From positions 1-15,150 of the forward strand of contig JAGLSY010000103.1 of assembly GCA_023135545.1 (NCBI GenBank): a stretch of 15,150 nucleotides of DNA, written 5' to 3'. Of this stretch, positions 6,882 to 12,685 are shown one piece after another. The first letter of the stretch is position 1; every line of letters starts with the position of its first letter. The notes under the pieces were generated by a model that was not told the DNA's origin, did no database searches, and worked only from the letters and a program-made list of their open reading frames with translations. A program made the translations under genes and the position numbers. Origin of the DNA: Thermoplasmata archaeon. Lineage in GTDB: Archaea; Thermoplasmatota; Thermoplasmata; SG8-5; JAGLSY01.

Positions 6882-6883
6882 TC

Positions 6884-6897
6884 TTAACGATGGTTAA
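6884..6897. promoter_or_regulatory. Inverted repeat TTAAC-N4-GTTAA beside the TATA box
   Basis: Perfect 5-bp arms around GATG. It begins 3 nt upstream (on the minus strand) of the operon TATA region and directly after the GlcD stop codon. It could be an operator next to the TFB recognition element or part of the end of the upstream transcript. Short arms, so chance is possible. Confidence 0.35.
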
Positions 6898-6899
6898 AA

Positions 6900-8441
6900 T
6901 CAATCATCCATCAACTCCTTTTTATTTTTCATTTTATACTTCTTTGCCTTTTTCTTGAATGAATCATCATCCATCATGCCCATCTTGACCGCGGCCATCA
7001 TGCCCATTGCCATATCCATGCCTATTTTTGGAATTGGAACACCCTGCTTTGTAACACCTTCTATTGATTTTCCGGGGTTCATTATATCATGAGGGTCCAA
7101 CACGGTTTTCAAATCATACATGAGTTCGGCAGCTTCTCCTCTTATTTTTGGCAAATTTCCGGCGAACAACAACCCCAGTCCGAGGGGCCGCCCATCATGC
7201 CTGAAAGCGATATCTCCAAGCTTCTTTGGGAAGGCCAGGCCCGTTGTACCCTTAATGAGCTTTTTTTCATCAAATATAAAATATGGCAGGAAGGCCACTG
7301 TATTTCTATCATTGACCATTCCTATGATCGAAGCCTCCATTCCCATGTCGTTGATGAGTTCATAAATTTCTCTTACAACTATCGGGAACTTGTGAAGGGG
7401 AACGACTATCTCACCCAGCGCGGCGCTGAGGCCGACCTCCCTAGGCCTGAACTCATAGGCTCTTTCATTCCACTCATGCTCCGCAACCTGGTCGGACAAC
7501 TTCTTTCCGCCATGGGCGCTGTTCAGGGCGTCCAGCACGCTTTCCTCGTACTTGACCGAGCCCCTGTTCCCCTCCAGAGCTATGTTGATCAAAGCACCCG
7601 GGCCGGGTGTGTGCTTCCCCATTTGTTTCAGATAGTCAACATGCCTTTCATCAACGAACCCTACGTGCAATGGTTTTATACCATTCCTGGTGAGAGCTTT
7701 TATGAAGGGGAAAGCCTCGCCTAAACCTTTGAACTGATAAGATAGCGGTCGAAGAACCTCCGGGGCCGGTTCCGCCTTCAGCGTGACCTTGGTTATTATG
7801 CCCAATGTACCTTCACTTCCCACAAAGAGGCCGTTAAGGTTGTAGCCCGCGCTGTGGTCCGATACCCCGTTGAAGCCGGTCTCTATTATGCGGCCATCCG
7901 GCAGGACCACTTCCATGTTCCTGATGTTCTGGCCCACCGAGCCGTATTTGTAGCATCCTATTCCGATGCCGCCGGTGTTGATCCAGCCGGCCACCGTGGC
8001 CCCGTACATGCTCGAGGGGTAGGAGACGATGAACAATCCCCTCCTCATGGCGATATCGTAGACCTTCTTCCAGACCGCTCCGGCCTCCACCACGATCTCC
8101 AGGTTCTCCTGGTCGACATGTATCACCCTGTTCATGGACGATATATCCACCACTATTCCGCCCTGGCTTGGTATTGCTCCTCCGAAGCCCCAGGTCGCCG
8201 CTCCCCGGGGTACGATCGGAATATCGTGCTTGATAGCCACCTGGACTATTCTAGAAACTTCTTCGGCATTCTTGGGCCTGACCACGGCATCGGGCATGGT
8301 GTTGAATGCCAATCCCACCTCCTTCGGCAGGGGTGCCAGGTCATGGCTGTACAATATCTTCTCCGTCTCTGTGATCTTGACCCTGTTGGGACCCACGATT
8401 TTTACAAGGCTCTCGAATATCTCCACACTGTCCCTCGTCAT
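6900..8441 (-). CDS. FAD-linked oxidase, GlcD / D-lactate dehydrogenase family
   Basis: A 513-residue flavoenzyme of the vanillyl-alcohol-oxidase fold (FAD_binding_4 plus FAD-oxidase C). Visible FAD-binding elements are VPRGAATWGFGGAIPSQGG, INTGGIGIGCYKYG and FVGSEGTLGIITKVTL; the C-terminal domain ends with the usual LDPHDIMNPGK. The family oxidises D-lactate, glycolate or other 2-hydroxyacids. The ATG overlaps the cytochrome b stop by 4 nt (ATGA), and no GlcF/GlcE-type iron-sulfur gene is present, so cytochrome b is the obvious electron acceptor. No Tat or Sec signal, so probably cytoplasmic and membrane-associated. The C-terminus carries a methionine-rich stretch (8 Met in 16 residues) and a lysine-rich tail. 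Substrate unknown. Confidence 0.9.
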   Translation of the reverse strand: MTRDSVEIFESLVKIVGPNRVKITETEKILYSHDLAPLPKEVGLAFNTMPDAVVRPKNAEEVSRIVQVAIKHDIPIVPRGAATWGFGGAIPSQGGIVVDISSMNRVIHVDQENLEIVVEAGAVWKKVYDIAMRRGLFIVSYPSSMYGATVAGWINTGGIGIGCYKYGSVGQNIRNMEVVLPDGRIIETGFNGVSDHSAGYNLNGLFVGSEGTLGIITKVTLKAEPAPEVLRPLSYQFKGLGEAFPFIKALTRNGIKPLHVGFVDERHVDYLKQMGKHTPGPGALINIALEGNRGSVKYEESVLDALNSAHGGKKLSDQVAEHEWNERAYEFRPREVGLSAALGEIVVPLHKFPIVVREIYELINDMGMEASIIGMVNDRNTVAFLPYFIFDEKKLIKGTTGLAFPKKLGDIAFRHDGRPLGLGLLFAGNLPKIRGEAAELMYDLKTVLDPHDIMNPGKSIEGVTKQGVPIPKIGMDMAMGMMAAVKMGMMDDDSFKKKAKKYKMKNKKELMDD

Positions 8442-9220
8442 ACTGCCACCTCATTTGCTACTTCTGTATCAATAGATACTTCCTCTTCTATAATCTTTTC
8501 ATCTGCCTGCTCTCCGTCCAACTCTTCGGCTGGCTCCTCTTCTGCCGGCAGATTGTTGACGTAAACGCGACCTATGAGTTCCTTATACCATAAATAATGA
8601 TATTTTCTCACATACCATTCCGGCAGTTTCCCGGTTAAGAAATAGGCTTTGAAAAGCACCGTGTCCCTCTTTCTGAGATGGAGCAGTGCCCGGTATATGA
8701 CCAGCAGGACCAGCATGTGCCCCAGCACCAGATGGATAATGGGTGCCATCTCTCCGATGAACTCGAATTGAAGAAGGATGGCAGAGAAACCCAGAGCCCC
8801 CAGGATGAAGACGAAGCATATGTAAGCTATCCTCTGGTTGCCCTTGTACTTGCCGTGGCTTCCCATCTCGTCCCTCTGGGCCAGGAAGAGGATGTACATC
8901 ATGGTGTGAATTATCCCCTTAATTTCCCTGGCCGGGTTCCTCGGCATTATCTCCACTTCTTCATTTTTCAGATTTAATAGAATATGCAACAGCCCCACGG
9001 CCAGAAGGCCGATTCCCGAGTACACATGCACTTCGAGGGTCCACCAGAAATGAGGTACGTAACTCCATATGCCTCCGTATATGTTCAGCTCCTCGTAAAG
9101 GAACTCCTTGAACAGCAGAAGGCCGGTCAGGACGACACCCGCGAGGAAGACCAGGACAAGCCAGTTTATTACAACGGCGTCGAGGCCAAATATTTTGATA
9201 TCTCTTTTTTCTCTTCTCAT
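8438..9220 (-). CDS. Cytochrome b membrane subunit with acidic tail
   Basis: A 260-residue membrane protein with four or five helices (about 12-37, 62-84, perhaps 103-116, 128-150, 157-180). Candidate heme ligands are H65, H79, H105, H163, H168 and H181, a layout like b561/FdnI-type subunits. It lies between the multiheme cytochrome (stop 9 nt upstream) and the GlcD-type dehydrogenase (4-nt overlap), so it probably transfers electrons from the flavoenzyme, or from the quinone pool, to the multiheme protein. GGATGAG precedes the ATG as a weak ribosome binding site. The last 35 residues are strongly acidic (AEEEPAEELDGEQADEK), unlike ordinary cytochrome b. Confidence 0.85.
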   Translation of the reverse strand: MRREKRDIKIFGLDAVVINWLVLVFLAGVVLTGLLLFKEFLYEELNIYGGIWSYVPHFWWTLEVHVYSGIGLLAVGLLHILLNLKNEEVEIMPRNPAREIKGIIHTMMYILFLAQRDEMGSHGKYKGNQRIAYICFVFILGALGFSAILLQFEFIGEMAPIIHLVLGHMLVLLVIYRALLHLRKRDTVLFKAYFLTGKLPEWYVRKYHYLWYKELIGRVYVNNLPAEEEPAEELDGEQADEKIIEEEVSIDTEVANEVAV

Positions 9221-9229
9221 ATCTCATCC

Positions 9230-10582
9230 TCATGGTCTATGTATCGGTGCCAGGTCGTGACAGGCGCAGCCGTCGGTGGTCTCGTCATGGAAGCCAGGAA
9301 GCCCGACATGACATCCGTTGCAGTAATCGAAATCGACGCTTATTGTGCCATGGTCATTACCGTGACAGTTGACACATCTTTGGGACAGATGGGCTCCGTT
9401 GTTGAATGTCGCAGTCGCATCCGTATGGCACTCTGAACAGAATCCATTGGATATCTGGAAATTGACGTCATGGGTTATATTCTGGGGGTCATGGGCTCCC
9501 CTCTCGTGGCAGGCATGACACTCGCTGTATGACCCAGTAACTATGTGGGGGATATTTGCCTCCGAGTGGCAATCCGAACAGGCCGGCCAGTACTTGTGCT
9601 CGCCGTGGCACTCGGGGCACCCGTCCTCCCATCCGTGTCCTGAATCTGAATTAACAAGACTGTTGTAGGTCTCAAGGTGGCAGGCAGAGCAGAAGGTTGA
9701 GTTTACTTTGTAAATTCCATGCGCCTGTGCTATCTCATAGGGCACCCGGGCATCCTTCGGATGCATCCTGTCGTGGCAGAACATGCAGTTGTCCATGACA
9801 AGTCTGTGGCCGATAAATTCCGGTTCCACATGGCAATCCCCCATTCCGCAGGTCTGGTCCCTGTGGACGTTTATCTCAGAGGGCGAGACATCGTGGCAAA
9901 TCGGGCAGGCATCCCTGGTGAAGCCGATGCCGTTCATCCGCTGGTCATGGCAGTTGACGCAGGTGTCCATTTCCTCCAGTCCCGAAAAGTCGGTGCCGTT
10001 CATGGTGTAAGGGTGCCAGATCATCCTGGTCGGCCAGACTGTGGTCCCGTCTGCCGCGGTCTCATGGGTGGAGCCCCTGGGTACCGGAGCCTCGAACTTC
10101 CAGTCCAGGTCATCATGGCATCCCTTGAGACAGTTCTCGCTGGGTACGAAGCCGTGCATGTTGTCGGGGTCATAGTCACCCAATATAAGATGAACAAGGT
10201 CCTTGGTCCCATCTATCACGACTGCCTCCACCTGGCCGATTATTCCCTCGCCGGTGTGGCAATCGACACACACTACATCCTTCTCCAGATGGCTGATCAT
10301 AATTATATTGTTCATGGGGTCCAGGTAGGTGTCATAGTAGGGCACCATGGGATGGCAGGTGAGGCCGCAGAACTCCGGTTCCTTGTGGTAATCGACCAGG
10401 GCCCAGGCCGCCAGTATCGCCGCTCCGATGAGCATCAGAAGAATGAATATGAAAGTGAGGCCGGAGGTGTTGACCTTCTTTCCCCTGTATTTTTTCAGCA
10501 TCTGGATTATTATGTACGACCATATACCGGTGATTGCGAAGAAGACTATCAATCCATATATGAATTCCTGCACTTTATTCAC
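9230..10582 (-). CDS. Large multiheme cytochrome c with 15 heme-type motifs and two N-terminal helices
   Basis: A 450-residue protein: two helices (about 7-27 and 42-63), a NapC/NrfH-like beginning (EFCGLTCHPMVPYYDTY), then a heme-packed extracytoplasmic domain. Canonical CxxCH occurs 11 times (C105, C208, C226, C266, C298, C322, C335, C355, C382, C403, C421). Four more have altered spacing: C72GLTCH and C151LKGCH (CX3CH), C245GMGDCH (CX4CH) and C439ACH (CXCH). Each was read directly from the codons. It heads an operon with cytochrome b and a FAD dehydrogenase and probably conducts electrons out of the membrane. The start is a GTG at 10582; a GTG at 10573 is better placed behind AGGTGA. No enzymatic motif was recognised. 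Confidence 0.88.
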   Translation of the reverse strand: MNKVQEFIYGLIVFFAITGIWSYIIIQMLKKYRGKKVNTSGLTFIFILLMLIGAAILAAWALVDYHKEPEFCGLTCHPMVPYYDTYLDPMNNIIMISHLEKDVVCVDCHTGEGIIGQVEAVVIDGTKDLVHLILGDYDPDNMHGFVPSENCLKGCHDDLDWKFEAPVPRGSTHETAADGTTVWPTRMIWHPYTMNGTDFSGLEEMDTCVNCHDQRMNGIGFTRDACPICHDVSPSEINVHRDQTCGMGDCHVEPEFIGHRLVMDNCMFCHDRMHPKDARVPYEIAQAHGIYKVNSTFCSACHLETYNSLVNSDSGHGWEDGCPECHGEHKYWPACSDCHSEANIPHIVTGSYSECHACHERGAHDPQNITHDVNFQISNGFCSECHTDATATFNNGAHLSQRCVNCHGNDHGTISVDFDYCNGCHVGLPGFHDETTDGCACHDLAPIHRP

Positions 10583-10605
10583 CTATGATTATTACTGCCA
10601 CATGT

Positions 10606-10622
10606 ATGCGCGTATATGCGCG
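10606..10622. promoter_or_regulatory. GC-rich direct repeat TGCGCG-TATA-TGCGCG in the 5' leader
   Basis: TGCGCG occurs twice separated by TATA, and CGCG can also pair with CGCG across a TATATG loop. It stands out in an AT-rich promoter region and lies between the likely start of transcription and the multiheme gene. Possible operator or RNA hairpin; weak evidence. Confidence 0.25.
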
Positions 10623-10654
10623 GCCAAGCGGGTCGCGTCAGGCATATGATTAAC

Positions 10655-10663
10655 AATATAAAT
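10655..10663 (-). promoter_or_regulatory. TATA box for the multiheme-cytb-GlcD operon
   Basis: Minus strand reads ATTTATATT, placing the transcription start near 10633 and a leader of about 50 nt. A second candidate, GATTATATAC on the minus strand at 10671-10680, is almost as good. The promoter is divergent from that of the 10809 gene. Confidence 0.5.
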
Positions 10664-10715
10664 GGTTTCGGTATATAATCACATAATAATCGGTATAAGA
10701 ATCGTGTGGGTTAAC

Positions 10716-10729
10716 TTAGTCAAGACTAA
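10716..10729. promoter_or_regulatory. Inverted repeat TTAGTC-AA-GACTAA in the divergent promoter region
   Basis: Perfect 6-bp arms with a 2-nt spacer, preceded directly by the palindrome GTTAAC at 10710-10715. It sits between the two divergent TATA boxes, 35 nt upstream of the one at 10764, where a regulator of both operons could bind. Confidence 0.45.
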
Positions 10730-10763
10730 CAATTTTGTTTTTTTGGTGATATGCCGGGAATAA

Positions 10764-10772
10764 GTTTATATC
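10764..10772 (+). promoter_or_regulatory. TATA box for the 10809 gene
   Basis: GTTTATATC on the plus strand. A start about 26 nt downstream gives a leader of roughly 10-15 nt before the ATG at 10809. An earlier ATG at 10802 runs into a stop after six codons. Confidence 0.6.
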
Positions 10773-10808
10773 TCGATACCAATTGTTGAGGATTCCGGAG
10801 CATGGACC

Positions 10809-12488
10809 ATGCGGAAATTTAAATTAATATTGATAATTTTTCTATCAATCACAATATTTGTTTCATCATTCCCTGACAACATGGTGCCGGCCCAGGAAAC
10901 ATCCTGTCCCGACCCTGATCCGGATATAGGAAACGTGGTGTACCATGAACTTGTATTCTTCCAGGGAGACGACCCCTCGACAGATTCGGTCGAGCCGGCC
11001 GGGATGATGAAGGCCATAGACACGAGCAGATGGATGGTGCCCTGGAACGCCTCCCACCTTTTTGTATCTGTTCCCGAGGGAGCTTCAAACTTGGACATGA
11101 CCAACCTTGATTTTTCAGGGGCAGTTCCGGTGACTGGCAGGTTCGAATCCGGTGATGATACCGGGCCGCAATATTCCCTGGTGACGGAGGGGGACCATGC
11201 CGGATTCTACAGATGGGAATTTCCAGAGGATGCGCCGCGGGATTATACTGCCAATCTACTCTTCAATTCCACCCAGTATTTCGAGACCCATGTTTCAGAC
11301 CAGACAGATGAAGGAGACTGGGACACAGGTAACGACACCCTCTCGCTAAATCCCGGGGTGCTGGCATCCAATTTCACCACTAAAATGGAGAGTGTTGGCT
11401 ACGACATGGTTGCCGCCACCATAAGCCTGAACACGAGCTCCGGGGCAGATAATATAACTTTTTTCATGTCCGCCGACAACGGCACAACCTGGGTTGAGAT
11501 GGGCCAGGAAGCGAGGGTGGAATTCCCGGGCATCGACAGCCAGATGAAATTCATGATTCACATGGAGCAGAACACCGGCCTGAACAATACCCCGGTCATC
11601 AACTCGATCTCCATGATACTGGAGTACATCCCGGAAAACCTGGACATATGGATCGAAACAACCTACGAGATGGACATTCCCGATGACGGACTCATCTTCT
11701 CATTCCACCTGACCTACGACCTGGCCGACATGCCCCTTTACTACATCGGGTATTTCGACGATGACATGGTTATCGCATACGAAGGAATGGAGGTGAGCGC
11801 CACAACATTCGAATCAATGCCCAACAAGACCATTCACATGACCATGGCCGAGGATCACGAATCCTGCCTGGCCTTCCATATAGTGCCTCCGGGCGCGGGT
11901 CAATCCGGATTTGACATGGCAATCCTCATCACCATTATTTTTGTCGCGATATTAACCATACTGGCATTCTATTTTATGAAAAAGAATGCATCGGCCAAGA
12001 AGGAAACCGGGAAGGAATCTGGATCGGATGATGAGGCCGCGGGTGATGAAAGTGGAGAGGATGAAGACAGCCAGCCGCCTGAAGGCGTGGATGCCCCCTA
12101 TGATAGAAAAAAGGTGCTGGAGGACATCATCACGAGGATAGATTCCGAAGCCCTATCTGGAATGATAACTGCGCAGGCTGCCGCACGTATGAAGTCCCCT
12201 CATGAAAAGGAGCTGGCACAGATTGAAGAAGAATCCGGAGAAACTGCTGAATCTGTGGAATCAACAGAATCAGCCGACTCTGCTCTGTCGGAGGCCAATG
12301 AGGCCAGGGAGGCCCTTGAGATCAGGGAATCTCTCGAAGCCCGAAAATCAGAGCTAATAGGAAAATTGAAGGACCTGGACACCCAGCTGGCCGATGGGGA
12401 AATAACCGGGGAGGACCATGAGATCCTCAAGGCCAGTTACAAGAAGAAGACCATCGAGATCATGAAGGAGCTGGACAGGCTCAACTGA
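10809..12488 (+). CDS. Exported beta-rich membrane protein with CcmI/SHOCT-like cytoplasmic tail
   Basis: A 559-residue protein I cannot name. It has a signal peptide (about 1-29), then a large extracytoplasmic region (30-365) with many N-x-S/T sites. Residues 200-275 look like a surface beta-sandwich (NITFFMSADNGTTWVEMG, then NTPVINSISMILEY). One helix (about 369-390) leads to an acidic linker (395-430) and a helical cytoplasmic part. The final 50 residues (SELIGKLKDLDTQLADGEIT, EDHEILKASYKKK) match the style of SHOCT domains and of the helical hairpin in CcmI-like proteins encoded near ccmF. Only two cysteines (C33, C353), so no CcmH-type CxxC. It precedes ccmF on the same strand, which hints at a role in cytochrome assembly, but ccmF has its own promoter. 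Confidence 0.75.
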   Translation: MRKFKLILIIFLSITIFVSSFPDNMVPAQETSCPDPDPDIGNVVYHELVFFQGDDPSTDSVEPAGMMKAIDTSRWMVPWNASHLFVSVPEGASNLDMTNLDFSGAVPVTGRFESGDDTGPQYSLVTEGDHAGFYRWEFPEDAPRDYTANLLFNSTQYFETHVSDQTDEGDWDTGNDTLSLNPGVLASNFTTKMESVGYDMVAATISLNTSSGADNITFFMSADNGTTWVEMGQEARVEFPGIDSQMKFMIHMEQNTGLNNTPVINSISMILEYIPENLDIWIETTYEMDIPDDGLIFSFHLTYDLADMPLYYIGYFDDDMVIAYEGMEVSATTFESMPNKTIHMTMAEDHESCLAFHIVPPGAGQSGFDMAILITIIFVAILTILAFYFMKKNASAKKETGKESGSDDEAAGDESGEDEDSQPPEGVDAPYDRKKVLEDIITRIDSEALSGMITAQAAARMKSPHEKELAQIEEESGETAESVESTESADSALSEANEAREALEIRESLEARKSELIGKLKDLDTQLADGEITGEDHEILKASYKKKTIEIMKELDRLN

Positions 12489-12528
12489 TGGCGTGCTCTT
12501 TTGAAATATTCGCCTGGGGAGCAGACTG

Positions 12529-12600
12529 TACCCACCATCCAACCCCCCGCCATACTGGGTATTGTTGGGACCCATGCTGAGACATCAATGGGACCCCCGA
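12529..12600 (+). repeat. Intergenic dispersed repeat, copy 2
   Basis: Second copy of the element at 1151-1222, in the same orientation, in the gap between the 559-residue gene and ccmF. The longest shared block is CCCCCCGCCA followed by ACTG at the same distance. The two TGGGACCC-type motifs are 17 nt apart here and conserved in both copies. It ends about 55 nt before the ccmF TATA box. Confidence 0.6.
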
Positions 12601-12628
12601 TGGCACGATAGGGACACCCCCTACCCTT

Positions 12629-12645
12629 TGAAAACATAGTTTTCA
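12629..12645. promoter_or_regulatory. Perfect inverted repeat TGAAAAC-ATA-GTTTTCA upstream of ccmF
   Basis: Seven-base arms with a 3-nt spacer, ending 8 nt before the TATA box. This is the position of a regulator site near the TFB element. It could also be the end of the upstream transcript, but no T-run follows directly, so an operator is preferred. Confidence 0.5.
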
Positions 12646-12652
12646 TGTGTAA

Positions 12653-12662
12653 ATTTTATATA
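12653..12662 (+). promoter_or_regulatory. TATA box of ccmF, probably leaderless
   Basis: ATTTTATATA is centred about 27 nt before the ATG at 12686, so transcription should begin at or next to the start codon. No Shine-Dalgarno sequence is present there, which agrees with a leaderless message. Confidence 0.65.
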
Positions 12663-12685
12663 TCTGGGCAAGTTCGGTATTGTTA

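Noticed and set aside
7854..8564. 236-residue plus-strand frame opposite glcD and cytochrome b
   Set aside because: It crosses the junction of two well-supported minus-strand genes and has no family features.
9719..10588. 289-residue plus-strand frame opposite the large multiheme gene
   Set aside because: Antisense of a regular CxxCH series; open only because His/Cys/Asp-rich codons give few stops on the other strand.
10809..12488. Assignment of the 559-residue protein as CcmH
   Set aside because: CcmH needs an extracytoplasmic CxxC pair; this protein has only two distant cysteines (C33 and C353).
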